64,000 nucleotides of DNA, from the NCBI RefSeq assembly GCF_004519315.1, contig NZ_SOZE01000024.1:24682-88681 (forward strand), given 5' to 3'. Shown in pieces: positions 41,360-50,560 of the stretch. The DNA is from Mucilaginibacter psychrotolerans. Lineage in GTDB: Bacteria; Bacteroidota; Bacteroidia; Sphingobacteriales; Sphingobacteriaceae. The notes beneath the pieces were generated by a model that had not been told where the DNA came from, did no database searches, and was given only the letters and a program-made list of their open reading frames with translations. The position numbers were made by a program, and so were the translations under genes. Position 1 is the first letter of the stretch. Each line of letters begins with the position of its first letter.

Positions 41360-42175
41360 TCAATTTACTTTGAAAACAAAGGTCATAGTGCCAGGCTGCG
41401 AATCGGGCGCGGTATCTGATGAGTTGAATTTAGCATTCATCAGCGCCTCTTCGCATTTCTGCAGCAGAGCAGCATCGGTTATAGTAGTGCCGCGTGCACC
41501 TGCATTGGCGTAAACAACATACCCGTTTTTATCTACCCGTATATCTACAACTACTTTGCCGCTATGGCGTTTATCATCTACAATTTTGGGTGACGATACA
41601 AAGCTCCGCTGGGTAAGGTTAAGGTTGCCGCCATTGCCGCTGCCTGTACCATTATAATTATTGGTGAGTGTTGTGCCGGTGGTTTTACCCTGATTGCCCG
41701 GTGTGCTACCTGTTCCATCGCCTTCGCCCGTGCCGTTATTGGTTTTGCCTTTGTAAAGTGCGTTTTGGTTTACTTTGGGCGCTACTACCGGTTTAGTGGT
41801 GGGCTGAGTTGCCACCGTTTTGCTTGGCGCTTTGCTGTTGGCCACCACCTCGGGCGCATCCTCGTTGCTTTGGGTAACTACGTTTTTGTCGCTGTTATCT
41901 ACCTGTGGCTTATCTTCGGTAGGGGGGGCTTCGGTTACTTTATCGGGTTTGGTTTGGTTGGCATTCTCGGCAACCGAGGGCTCTTCAATACTCATATAGT
42001 CGCTGCCCATACCTTCGTCTACCGTGCCATAATTCACTAAGATACCACCTGTTCCGTCCTCATCCTTCGGCGGGCTCTTAAACACAATAAAATAGCACAA
42101 GGCAATTACCACAGCCAGTACAACGCCTGTTGCAGCAAATGCTTTCGGATAATTATTTTCTTCCCTGTAGTCCAT
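41360..42175 (-). CDS. TonB-like energy transducer
   Basis: 271 residues. One N-terminal membrane anchor (about 13-32), a long low-complexity periplasmic linker rich in Pro, Thr, Asn and Gly (about 35-195), and a C-terminal TonB-type domain (SGKVVVDIRVDKNGYVVYA, ALLQKCEEALMNAKFN). It receives proton-motive energy from the ExbB/ExbD pair encoded just upstream and passes it to outer-membrane receptors. The linker carries no typical Pro-Lys repeat, but TKP and PTT tracts are present. Confidence 0.88.
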   Translation of the reverse strand: MDYREENNYPKAFAATGVVLAVVIALCYFIVFKSPPKDEDGTGGILVNYGTVDEGMGSDYMSIEEPSVAENANQTKPDKVTEAPPTEDKPQVDNSDKNVVTQSNEDAPEVVANSKAPSKTVATQPTTKPVVAPKVNQNALYKGKTNNGTGEGDGTGSTPGNQGKTTGTTLTNNYNGTGSGNGGNLNLTQRSFVSSPKIVDDKRHSGKVVVDIRVDKNGYVVYANAGARGTTITDAALLQKCEEALMNAKFNSSDTAPDSQPGTMTFVFKVN

Positions 42176-42180
42176 TTTAG

Positions 42181-42320
42181 TTCAGTTTGCAGTTGCCAGT
42201 GGGCAGTTTGCAGTCGTTTATCAGTTTCCTTTGCCGCTGGGCAGTTTGCAATTCAGTTTGCAGTTGCCGGTCGGCAGTTTGCAGTAAGTAGGTGTGTTAA
42301 CTGCAAACTGCCCACTGGCT
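42181..42320. repeat. Intergenic word repeat, CAGTTTGCAGTTGCC type
   Basis: CAGTTTGCA occurs five times between 42183 and 42285 and its complement TGCAAACTG once at 42302, with the CCAGTGGGCAG word at both ends. A hairpin can form across the whole spacer between tonB and exbD. Confidence 0.7.
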
Positions 42321-42322
42321 AA

Positions 42323-42724
42323 CTATCCCTTCGGCTCTGTGGCCAATACCAGTTTAATATTCAGTTTTTGTGCTATATCCATTACCGCTACTACATCCTG
42401 TATGGCTACTGTGCGGTCAACGTACAATACAATCGTGAGCTCGCTGGCCATTTTTTTATAGTTGCCTATTACGGTGGGTAAATCGGCAACGGCTACTTCT
42501 TTTTTATCTACGGTGTATTTAAGGTCCTTGTCTATCGAAACGTTGATTGTTTTTTTAGATACCGATTGCCCGCTGGATGATTTTGGCAGCATCAGTTTGA
42601 TTACATTGGGGTTGGTAACCGTTGATGCGATCAAAAAGAACAAAAGCAGGAAGAACATGATATCGTTCATGGCCGAGGTATGTACCTCTGCCGATGCGCC
42701 GCGTTGCCTCTTTCTTAAATTCAT
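42323..42724 (-). CDS. exbD: ExbD/TolR family biopolymer transport protein
   Basis: 133 residues. One N-terminal membrane helix (about 24-42) containing the essential aspartate context SAMNDIMFFLLLFFLIAST, and a periplasmic domain with VSIDKDLKYTVDKKEV and LYVDRTVAIQDVVAVMDIA. It forms the proton-driven motor with ExbB. Start ATG overlaps the TGA of the exbB gene by four bases. Confidence 0.93.
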   Translation of the reverse strand: MNLRKRQRGASAEVHTSAMNDIMFFLLLFFLIASTVTNPNVIKLMLPKSSSGQSVSKKTINVSIDKDLKYTVDKKEVAVADLPTVIGNYKKMASELTIVLYVDRTVAIQDVVAVMDIAQKLNIKLVLATEPKG

Positions 42725-43437
42725 TTGCTTGGCTCCTCTAACAGGTCGATAAATTCGATGGCATCGGTTTCCAGCTTCAGTATCACCTTATCAACCATCA
42801 TATTCAAAATATGGTAGCATACATAGGCGATGATACCCACAAACAAGCCTGCTGCCGATGTTACCATCTTCACGTATAAACCGCCGGATATTACGCCCAT
42901 GCTGATGTTATCCGTTTTTGAGATATCATAAAATATCTTAATTACCCCGGCAATGGTGCCCAAAAAGCCAAACATAGGGGCAATACCTGCAACGATGCCG
43001 ATGATGCCGATGTTTTTCTCCAGTTTGGATACTTCCAGCTTGCCAATATTTTCTATGGCGCCTTCGATATCTTTTATAGGGCGACCTATGCGTAACAAGC
43101 CTTTTTGCAGCATACGCCCAAGTGGCGAATTGCTGTTTTTGCAGATGGCTATGGCTGATTCCAGGTTGCCCGACATGATGCTGGCGCGAACCTGTATCAT
43201 GAGGTGCGATTCGTCTTTAGATGCTTTGCGGATGGTGAAGAACCTTTCGAAGAAGATTACCAGGCCCAGTATGGCCAGGATGCCAATGGGTATCATTACC
43301 CAGCCGCCTTTTATCAGCAGGTCGCCAAAGTGCAGTTCTTCATCGGGTAGTTTGGCCAGTTGCTGGCTTGCCTGTGTGGCGGTATCTATGAGTTTCTTTG
43401 CGGTATCTGTTACTTGCTGCGCGAATAGTAAAGTCAT
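42721..43437 (-). CDS. exbB: ExbB/TolQ/MotA family proton channel
   Basis: 238 residues. A short N-terminal segment precedes three membrane helices (about residues 47-70, 141-166 and 180-205). Typical text is GGWVMIPIGILAILGLVIFFERFF, then GIVAGIAPMFGFLGTIAGVI and GLYVKMVTSAAGLFVGIIAYV. With ExbD it energises TonB. ATGA overlap with exbD; encoded 47 bp downstream of the HU/SPOR protein. Confidence 0.93.
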   Translation of the reverse strand: MTLLFAQQVTDTAKKLIDTATQASQQLAKLPDEELHFGDLLIKGGWVMIPIGILAILGLVIFFERFFTIRKASKDESHLMIQVRASIMSGNLESAIAICKNSNSPLGRMLQKGLLRIGRPIKDIEGAIENIGKLEVSKLEKNIGIIGIVAGIAPMFGFLGTIAGVIKIFYDISKTDNISMGVISGGLYVKMVTSAAGLFVGIIAYVCYHILNMMVDKVILKLETDAIEFIDLLEEPSK

Positions 43438-43484
43438 TACTTGTCTTTTCTGGTATAAATTAAAGATTTGCTCTTTGTGTATAA

Positions 43485-44570
43485 TTATTTTTTGGACTGG
43501 TCCACGCCCTTATGTTTAGGATCGATCAATTGACTGTAAGAATCCTCCGGTATCTTCTTCTCCGCTACGAGCTGCATTCTTCTTTCTTCGGCCATGTTTT
43601 TGTTTATAAACGTGCCTACAGAAACTTTCAGCCGTTTGCCGAACATATCAGTTACAACTTTTGCATCAATGCCTTTCGCTTTAAAGCGTCTTATGGCCTC
43701 ACCAGCTTCGGCAACATCTCTAAACGACCCGGCAATTACTTCATAACGCGAAATTGCTGTAGTATCTGTTAATGGTGCTATGTTTTTTTTCAACGAATCG
43801 GATGTTGCTGGTCTTATCAGCTTTATCGAATCGGTATCGGGCTTGGTTTTACCCGTATCGCCGAGCACAATAATTTGGGGTGCTACAGTTGGGGCTTCTT
43901 TCTTTTTACCAAACTTGAAGTTGAATACTTTAGGGTTATAGCGCTGAACCATCAAAACGGCAATAGCGGCGGCAATTAGCGTAAGAATAATAATCACCCA
44001 AATATTGGTACGGCGTTTATTCCGTGCCATTTTTATCAAAAACTGTTCCTCGGTCTCATCAATCTGGTAGGGTATAGGCGCATATTGCCCATCGCCCGGT
44101 TCGGGCGTGTAGGTTTCCGGTTCGGGTTCCGGCTCATCCTTTACGGCAACGGGTTGCTTGCCTATCTTGTGGAGTTTAATGATTGGATAGCCATAAAATT
44201 CAGGAGCGGTACTGGTACCATTATTGGGCCTGAAAACCATCTGCAAATTATTGAGCGTAAACCAGCCCAAGTCTGCCAGCGCGGCATCGCCAAGGGCTGC
44301 CTGCTGTTTCAGGTTCATCACAAATTTTTCGGTAAAGTATTTAGACGAAGCCAGCGAAATCTTCTTCTTCTCGGCAATGTGTATGGCCAGCGCGTCGTCG
44401 TCATCCAAAAACTGTGGGTCGAACTGCACGCTATAGCCGGGCGGATAAAACTTACCCTCCCTATCGTTATAATAGCCGTTTACGCGGGTGTGAGCAAAAT
44501 AGCCTAGCCCGGGCACGTTTACATCGCCGTGTTGCCCAAGCAGCTCGCTTATATAATACCCTACATCCAT
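43485..44570 (-). CDS. HU-like domain / SPOR domain inner-membrane protein
   Basis: 361 residues. The first 130 residues match the bacterial CCDC81-like HU pair (VGYYISELLGQHGDVNVPGLGYF, then the second HU-like motif ALADLGWFTL), followed by an acidic linker with PEPEPE, one membrane helix (about 190-209) and a C-terminal SPOR domain (about 275-350: RYEVIAGSFRDVAEAGEAIR). SPOR domains bind denuded peptidoglycan at division sites. The HU-like part would lie in the cytosol. Encoded between the barrel protein and exbB. Confidence 0.88.
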   Translation of the reverse strand: MDVGYYISELLGQHGDVNVPGLGYFAHTRVNGYYNDREGKFYPPGYSVQFDPQFLDDDDALAIHIAEKKKISLASSKYFTEKFVMNLKQQAALGDAALADLGWFTLNNLQMVFRPNNGTSTAPEFYGYPIIKLHKIGKQPVAVKDEPEPEPETYTPEPGDGQYAPIPYQIDETEEQFLIKMARNKRRTNIWVIIILTLIAAAIAVLMVQRYNPKVFNFKFGKKKEAPTVAPQIIVLGDTGKTKPDTDSIKLIRPATSDSLKKNIAPLTDTTAISRYEVIAGSFRDVAEAGEAIRRFKAKGIDAKVVTDMFGKRLKVSVGTFINKNMAEERRMQLVAEKKIPEDSYSQLIDPKHKGVDQSKK

Positions 44571-44608
44571 TCGCTAAAAGTACGCATAATTATAAAACTT
44601 CAAAAAAC

Positions 44609-46468
44609 CTAAAAAGCATACCCTACGCCGCCAAACACATTAAGCCCGTAATTGGGGTAATAAAGCCAGGTTTGGTTGCTGGTGCTCAATATGTTATTTA
44701 CCTGTACAAACAGCGATAGCTTTTTGTTTATCTTATAGCTTACACCGCCGCTCAAATCGGCAAATGAAGCAATTTTTGAGCTAACCGGAGCAGTGGATGA
44801 ACTGCTCGATGCCAGTGCCCAGTCGGTAGTTACCCCGCGGAACAGCAAGGCACCATTGATATCAACCGCGTTGCTGATGTGTATAACCGTACCGGCTGTT
44901 AGTTTAAAAGTAGGCAGGTTCCATGGTTGGGTTTCGGTGGCGAGTTTATAATCTTTTACCTCCACGCGGCCAAACAAGTCAAAGTCTTCGGCAGCTTTAA
45001 AATCAAGTTCGCCGGTAAAACCGCTTATTTTTGCCTTGCCACCATCATATATCACCGCAAACTTGTTGCCTGTATTGGCAAAATCGTTTACGAAAAGCGG
45101 CAGATTTTTAACGTTATTGCGGAAGATAGAGGCCTTGAAGCTAAGGCCGGGTGCAAGTGTACCTTTTAAACCAACAGCAATATCCAGCTGATCTACCGAG
45201 TTTATGAGGTTGATGTTCTGGCCCAGGAAAGGGTTCACATCGGTATATTCCTGTATCGAGGCGCGGTTTACATCGCCTTTTGCTTCGGCAAACAGGCGCA
45301 CATATTTAGGTACTATCTGAAACTCGAGCTTTGCCGCAGGGAAAATGAAGAACCTGTCTGACAGGCCAAACTCTTTCACAATATTGATGCCCGCATCAAT
45401 TTTATAATTTTCGCCCTGGAATTTGATGTAAGGATTAGCCCTCACGATGTTGTTGTTGAGCGAATAAGCCACGTCTTTAGTGGTATTCAAGTCGAGCGAG
45501 GCGGCCAAACCGGCGTAAAACTGCTTAACCGTTTGGTTAAGGAAACCCGATAAAACCACATTGCTTTCTTTTGCGCTGTAGGCATTGCTAAACAGGTAGC
45601 CCTTAAGCTTTAAGGCGTAGGTAAAATCGTTGGGTACATCCTTATAGTTTTTGGCCAGTTCGCCTTCGGCACTTATAGTGTTGAAGGTTTGCTTCTGCGG
45701 GTCGAAGCTATAACCTACAGGTGCAACGCCCGATTGGTTATCGCCATAAAAATAAGTGCCGCGGCGTTTGTAGCCTATGCGGCCACTAAGCGTATAATCC
45801 TCGTTGATACTCTTGCCGAAAACGCCCAGCTCATCTTTTATTTCGTTTTGTTTGTATTGGTTGCCAGCCTGTGCAAAGTGCTTTAAATAGCCGCCTACCT
45901 GCAGGGCCTGGTCGCGCCCGTTAGAGAAATAACCCTCTGCATAGGTGGTCTTCAAGCTGCCTGCGCCTGCTTTAACGTAATTGTTCAGCAATACCGAATC
46001 CTGCTCTGCGGGGCGTTTCATGGCATCCAGCGCGCGAATGTTGTTATCCTGCGAAAGTTTTTTATCAATCGGACTATAGTTAAGCGGAGCCTTAAATGCA
46101 GGGGCATCTTCCAGGCCCGGGTTACGGCGTATTTTTACCGCCTCGGCCAGTACGGGTTTGTAAGCCGTGGTAACTACAATCTCTTCGGTAAGGCCGGCAC
46201 CGTTTGGCGTGTTTCCGTTGGTTTGTCCGCCTTTTTTGGTGGTATCCGCAGCCGCAGTTGCCGCATCGCCAAGGCTTTTTGCCGATGTTTTTTGCTGGGT
46301 GGCTGTAGTTGGCTTAGCAGGCTTTTTGGTTGCTTTTGCCGCAGGTTTTTTTGCCGTTGTAATGGCCGGCTTTTTAGCAGCCGATTTCTTTTGCTGGGCG
46401 CTTGCCGGTACAAAGTAAAAACTCATCAACAAGGCCGCGAGCAGTATGTAGGTGTATTTGGTGTTCAT
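44609..46468 (-). CDS. Outer-membrane beta-barrel (TonB-dependent receptor-like)
   Basis: 619 residues. Signal peptide ends at PASAQ; a Lys/Ala/Pro/Thr-rich stretch follows (about residues 26-95, repeated AKKPA, KPT), then an EEIVVTTAYKPVLAEAVKIRR segment resembling a TonB-interacting box/plug and a beta-barrel with terminal GGVGYAF. In Bacteroidota this type regularly accompanies a large TPR protein and ExbBD. Probably an outer-membrane partner of the TonB system; ligand unknown. Confidence 0.82.
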   Translation of the reverse strand: MNTKYTYILLAALLMSFYFVPASAQQKKSAAKKPAITTAKKPAAKATKKPAKPTTATQQKTSAKSLGDAATAAADTTKKGGQTNGNTPNGAGLTEEIVVTTAYKPVLAEAVKIRRNPGLEDAPAFKAPLNYSPIDKKLSQDNNIRALDAMKRPAEQDSVLLNNYVKAGAGSLKTTYAEGYFSNGRDQALQVGGYLKHFAQAGNQYKQNEIKDELGVFGKSINEDYTLSGRIGYKRRGTYFYGDNQSGVAPVGYSFDPQKQTFNTISAEGELAKNYKDVPNDFTYALKLKGYLFSNAYSAKESNVVLSGFLNQTVKQFYAGLAASLDLNTTKDVAYSLNNNIVRANPYIKFQGENYKIDAGINIVKEFGLSDRFFIFPAAKLEFQIVPKYVRLFAEAKGDVNRASIQEYTDVNPFLGQNINLINSVDQLDIAVGLKGTLAPGLSFKASIFRNNVKNLPLFVNDFANTGNKFAVIYDGGKAKISGFTGELDFKAAEDFDLFGRVEVKDYKLATETQPWNLPTFKLTAGTVIHISNAVDINGALLFRGVTTDWALASSSSSTAPVSSKIASFADLSGGVSYKINKKLSLFVQVNNILSTSNQTWLYYPNYGLNVFGGVGYAF

Positions 46469-46484
46469 TGCTTGTTCCTCTTCT

Positions 46485-49400
46485 TTATTCTTTGTTACCT
46501 TGTTTAGTTGTATCTACCACGGCAGGTTTATCGGGTGCCAGGTTGGTTGCGCCGGCCCGCTTAGGTAACAGTGCTGCCAGTTTTTGTTTGGCAGTAGGCA
46601 ATATATCATCGTTGCCGGTGTAATTTTCTATAATACTTTGCAGGGTAGCCTTCGCCTGGAAATTATCCTTCAGGCCCACGTAGTTATCGGCCAGCAGGAT
46701 ATAGGTTTTGGCTATCCAGTAATCGTAGTTGGGCATTTCCTTCACCAGGTCGAAGCAGATTTTTTGCGATGTTTTGTATTTGCCGCGGTTATAATCTATC
46801 AGCGCCAGGTAGTATTTAGCCTCAGCTGCTGCTACGGTTTTGGTGTTTTTTAAGGTGTAGTTAAATTCGGTAACAGCCGATGCGGTATCCAGCTTGGCAA
46901 GATAAGCCTTGCCCGCATAGGTGCCGGTTTTAAACAGGTCTTCTTCTGCCGATTTTTCGTTATCGCGTATCAGGTTGGCATATTTCAGTACGTCATCGGG
47001 CATGTTTATCTGCGCATAGCAAAACATCAGGTTATTGATGGCGTAAGAATAATCGGCCTTGTACTCTGAGTTGGTTTCGAGCCTTTTAAGGAACACGATC
47101 GCGTCGTTATACTTCTTTTGCGCCATGTAAAGCTTGGCCATACTGATGAGGGCCTTCTCGCTGTAGGCGCTGGTCCAGTCGTTCAGGATAACGTTGTAAT
47201 CTACAACGGCTTCGTCTGTCCTGTTCAGGTTTACCAAACTCTGCGCACGTATAAACCGCGATTCTTTCTCGTATATCTGTTTGGTTGGGAATTTATCGAA
47301 GTAAGCGCCCACTGCGTTTACCGTACCCAACCAGTCGCCGCGCAGGTAAAGGTTATTCGCAGCGGCGTACATAATATTCTCCTGGTCGGCAGTGGAGTAG
47401 TTGCCTATGGCGGTTGTGCCCGCGTAATTGATAAAGGTTTGTGCATCGCCCTTATCAGTGTATATTTTCTCAATCTGTTTAAGGGCAGTTTTGGCTTCGT
47501 CGCTTGAAGAGTAATCGGCCACTACTTGTTTAAACGAGGTAACGGCTTCATCGTCGCGGTTGGCGTTGTAGTCGATGAGGCCGATGGTAGTTAATGCACG
47601 CGGTATATAGCTGCTTCGCGGATACTTCTGTATCATGGCCTGCAGATCGGTTTTGGCGCGGTCGCCATCATTCTTCAAAAAGTAAGTGTAAGCAATCTCG
47701 AAGGAGGCATCGTCGGCGTAATCCGAATTGGGGAACTTGGCCAGCACATCGTTCAGTGTGCTTATTTTGCCATCCAGGTTGCCCTGCAGGCCTTGTATAA
47801 TACCACGCTGGAAGAGGGCATAATCCTGCCCCTGACTTTGCTGCGCGATGATTTTGTTATAGGCACTTAATGCGCTTTCATAGCTTTTCAGCACAAAGTA
47901 GCTATCGCCCAGGCGACCAATGGCATCATTCTCGGTATTTTTATCCTTTACGTCGCCTTTCAGGAATTTTTCGAAGTACTGGGCGGCAGTACCATATTTC
48001 TCATCGCCGAAGGCTGCATAGGCCAGCGCATAATTGGCAAAGTTGTATACATCTGTTTCCTTCGCCTCAGGCATAGCCAAAAAGCGCTGGAAGTTATCTA
48101 CCGCTTCGCCATACTTGCGCACCTCGTACATGGCCTCGGCCATCCAGTAGTATGTAAGCGTTTGAATTTTGGTATCTACCGGGTTTTTAAGCGAACGCAG
48201 GAATATGCCTATACCGTTTTCGAACGCACGTTCGTTGTAGAACTCTAACCCGCGGTAATAAGTAACCTTTTGGTAAGCTTCCTGAGCGCTTAACGATTTG
48301 TTTGGGATAGGCTCCAGTATCTCCACCGCCTCTTTGTAGTTGTGAGAATTGAGCAATTCCTCGCCCAGCAGGGTTTTTACATCATCTGTACGGGGACTGC
48401 GGGGATAGTTTTTAAGATACAGGCGAGTAGCTATCAGGGCTTCGTTATTGAAATCGAGTTCGTAGGATAGTTTGGCAAATTCATAAAGCGCATCTTCCTG
48501 CAGTTGCTTATCAAAATCAAGCCTGGAGGCCTGGCGGAAAGCGCTGCGGGCGCTTTGCTTGTTGTTCATCTTCAGGAAAACATCGCCCAGGGTGTAGCTG
48601 CCGCTTTGGCTGTAGTTATCGTTTTGGGCCACCAGTTTCTCTAGTTCGCTTGCCGCCTTACCGTAGTTGCCGACTTTATAGAACGCGTAGCCTATCTGGT
48701 AGCTATCTTGCGTATTTTGGGTTTTACCCTGATCGGCATCCTGAAAGCGGCTGTAATAAGCTACCGAGGTATCGAAATCGCCTTTGGCAAAGTACGATGC
48801 GCCTACAATGCGCAGCATCTCGGTTTCGTTTTGCTGTTTGGTGGTTTTAAGGATGGGCACCGCATAGCTGATCACATCATTGTAACGTTTATCTAAAAAG
48901 TAAACGGCGGTGATGTAGTACGGGTAGCTGCTTTCATATTTTTTAGAGTTCTTCAACCGCTCGAAGTTTACGAGGGCCAGGCTGTAATCTTTATTGAGGT
49001 AGGCGATGTAGGCAAAGTAGTAAACGGCATCATCGGTAAAGGGCGAGCGTTTGTTTTTTATTTCGCCAAATAGCGACTGGGCGTTCTTGTAGTCGTTCAG
49101 CATGAAGTAGGCGTAACCCTTGCGAAACTTGTACTCGGTGTTTTGCGAACCGGTAAGTTCGCCGGCCTGTACCTTGTTGAACCACACCAGCGCCTCCTCA
49201 TATTTACCTTGTTTAAAATACGAGCGGCCTACCTGAAAGAAGGCCAGCTTGGTAAGCGGGTTTTCCGGATGCTCTTTTATAAAACGGAGAAACATGCTCT
49301 CGGCATCGTCGTTGCCAAGTTCCAGCGCGCAAAGGGCCTCGTAATATTGGGCGTTCTCCTTAAGCAGGGACAGCTCTGTTTCGAATTTGGATTGGGGAGC

Positions 49401-49586
49401 GGCTTTAAGGCGGCTTTGTTCTACCAACCGGAATTGTTCGGCAGCGGAGGCGTATTTCCCTTTGTCCAGCAAATCGGCGGCGGTGTTGTAAACCTGGTTG
49501 ATCTGGTAGGAGGGGTTTTGCTGCGCCTGCGTGCTGAGGGCAAAAAATACCGGTGCAACAAGGGCGATGTATTTGAGTTTATTCAT
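46485..49586 (-). CDS. Large secreted tetratricopeptide-repeat protein
   Basis: 1033 residues from ATG 49586 (MNKLKYIALVAPVFFALSTQ signal); the upstream TTG/ATG starts would spoil the signal. The chain is almost all TPR helices: repeated A..F.K..KYEEAL.WF text such as QGKYEEALVWFNKVQAGE, and YGEAVDNFQRFLAMP. It resembles YbgF/BamD-type scaffolds expanded to more than twenty repeats. Probably periplasmic, organising the TonB/outer-membrane assembly encoded downstream. First gene of the operon. Confidence 0.88.
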   Translation of the reverse strand: MNKLKYIALVAPVFFALSTQAQQNPSYQINQVYNTAADLLDKGKYASAAEQFRLVEQSRLKAAPQSKFETELSLLKENAQYYEALCALELGNDDAESMFLRFIKEHPENPLTKLAFFQVGRSYFKQGKYEEALVWFNKVQAGELTGSQNTEYKFRKGYAYFMLNDYKNAQSLFGEIKNKRSPFTDDAVYYFAYIAYLNKDYSLALVNFERLKNSKKYESSYPYYITAVYFLDKRYNDVISYAVPILKTTKQQNETEMLRIVGASYFAKGDFDTSVAYYSRFQDADQGKTQNTQDSYQIGYAFYKVGNYGKAASELEKLVAQNDNYSQSGSYTLGDVFLKMNNKQSARSAFRQASRLDFDKQLQEDALYEFAKLSYELDFNNEALIATRLYLKNYPRSPRTDDVKTLLGEELLNSHNYKEAVEILEPIPNKSLSAQEAYQKVTYYRGLEFYNERAFENGIGIFLRSLKNPVDTKIQTLTYYWMAEAMYEVRKYGEAVDNFQRFLAMPEAKETDVYNFANYALAYAAFGDEKYGTAAQYFEKFLKGDVKDKNTENDAIGRLGDSYFVLKSYESALSAYNKIIAQQSQGQDYALFQRGIIQGLQGNLDGKISTLNDVLAKFPNSDYADDASFEIAYTYFLKNDGDRAKTDLQAMIQKYPRSSYIPRALTTIGLIDYNANRDDEAVTSFKQVVADYSSSDEAKTALKQIEKIYTDKGDAQTFINYAGTTAIGNYSTADQENIMYAAANNLYLRGDWLGTVNAVGAYFDKFPTKQIYEKESRFIRAQSLVNLNRTDEAVVDYNVILNDWTSAYSEKALISMAKLYMAQKKYNDAIVFLKRLETNSEYKADYSYAINNLMFCYAQINMPDDVLKYANLIRDNEKSAEEDLFKTGTYAGKAYLAKLDTASAVTEFNYTLKNTKTVAAAEAKYYLALIDYNRGKYKTSQKICFDLVKEMPNYDYWIAKTYILLADNYVGLKDNFQAKATLQSIIENYTGNDDILPTAKQKLAALLPKRAGATNLAPDKPAVVDTTKQGNKE

Positions 49587-49816
49587 AGAGCGCAAACGAA
49601 TGATGGTGCTAAAATAGCTAATCGCAAAAATGCAATCCACATTAGTAATTAACAAATGTGGACAAGCACTTTTTTTAAAACGGTGGCAAAAACCTGCTGG
49701 TATGCCTGTGGAAAACTAAAATCAGGCAGAAATGTTGGCCGGGAAGGGCTTTTGTGGGTAAATAGGGAGGGGTGTTAAAAAGTATTGGGGTAGATAAAGG
49801 GTGGCTGCTGTTAATA

Positions 49817-49846
49817 TTGTTATTTGCGGTTATTTGCTTAAATTTG
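49817..49846 (+). promoter_or_regulatory. Promoter of the PIN toxin-antitoxin operon (TTG-N19-TAAATTTG)
   Basis: TTG at 49817-49819 and TAAATTTG at 49839-49846 with 19-base spacing; start codon follows 20 bases later, with AGAAGGA-like text between. Confidence 0.6.
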
Positions 49847-49865
49847 TTAGAAGGATATTGAAGAC

Positions 49866-50084
49866 ATGGCCACTACCCAAAAACAGCACACCGAACTTAA
49901 CGCTATGCAAGTTAGCTTATTGAGGCTTTTTAATCGACCGATGAGCGAAGAGCAGACTTTAATTCTAAAAGACTTATTAGTTGATCATTATTCGAGGTTG
50001 TTAGACGATGAGTTAGATAAAGTCGTCGCCGAAAGAGGATATACCCAAAAAGATTTTAATGACATGCTCAATGGTGATGATTGA
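49866..50084 (+). CDS. Antitoxin-like partner of the PIN-domain toxin
   Basis: 72 residues, helical and charged: MSEEQTLILKDLLVDHYSRLLDDELDKVV, in two parts, and a C-terminal RGYTQKDFNDMLNGDD tail. No known fold identified. Its TGA overlaps the ATG of the toxin gene by one base (TGATG), the usual coupled order antitoxin-toxin. Confidence 0.75.
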   Translation: MATTQKQHTELNAMQVSLLRLFNRPMSEEQTLILKDLLVDHYSRLLDDELDKVVAERGYTQKDFNDMLNGDD

Positions 50085-50491
50085 TGATTGCCGTTATAGA
50101 CACAAATTGCCTCTTAGCTTCCATCTCCCGGAAAAGTGCAGATTATTGGCTATATATTGCTTTCAGGGAAAAACGGTTTGAATGGCTTATCAGCAATGAA
50201 ATACTTTCAGAATACGAGGAGAAGATAGCTCAAAAATACTCGGCAACAACCGCTGATTTGGTGCTTTCCATTTTAAGTATGGCCCCAAACGTAACTTTCG
50301 ATGAGCCTTATTTTAAATGGAACCTTATCGAAGCAGATACTGATGATAACAAGTTTGCCGACCTAGCAATTGCGGGCAATGCCGATTACCTTGTTACCAA
50401 TGATAAGCATTTTTCTTCCTTAAAATCTATAGATTTTCCTAAAGTTGCCGTAGTTAGCTTAGTGGAATTTAAGCGTATAGTCTTAGGTTAA
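50084..50491 (+). CDS. PIN-domain toxin (putative toxin-antitoxin ribonuclease)
   Basis: 135 residues from ATG 50084 (a TTG one codon upstream is less likely). PIN-domain acidic residues visible: IDTNCLL (Asp near residue 5), LSEYEEKIA (Glu), and DTDDNKFADLAIAGNADYLVTNDKHF (two to three Asp) in the second half. PIN toxins cleave tRNA or mRNA with Mg2+. The COG1569-like PIN subfamily is suggested by ADYLVTNDKHF. Confidence 0.87.
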   Translation: MIAVIDTNCLLASISRKSADYWLYIAFREKRFEWLISNEILSEYEEKIAQKYSATTADLVLSILSMAPNVTFDEPYFKWNLIEADTDDNKFADLAIAGNADYLVTNDKHFSSLKSIDFPKVAVVSLVEFKRIVLG

Positions 50492-50560
50492 GCATTGGGG
50501 CATAACGTATCACCTTTTCCCTCAAAATATCCCCTCACTTCTAGCGTTTTGTGTAACACC

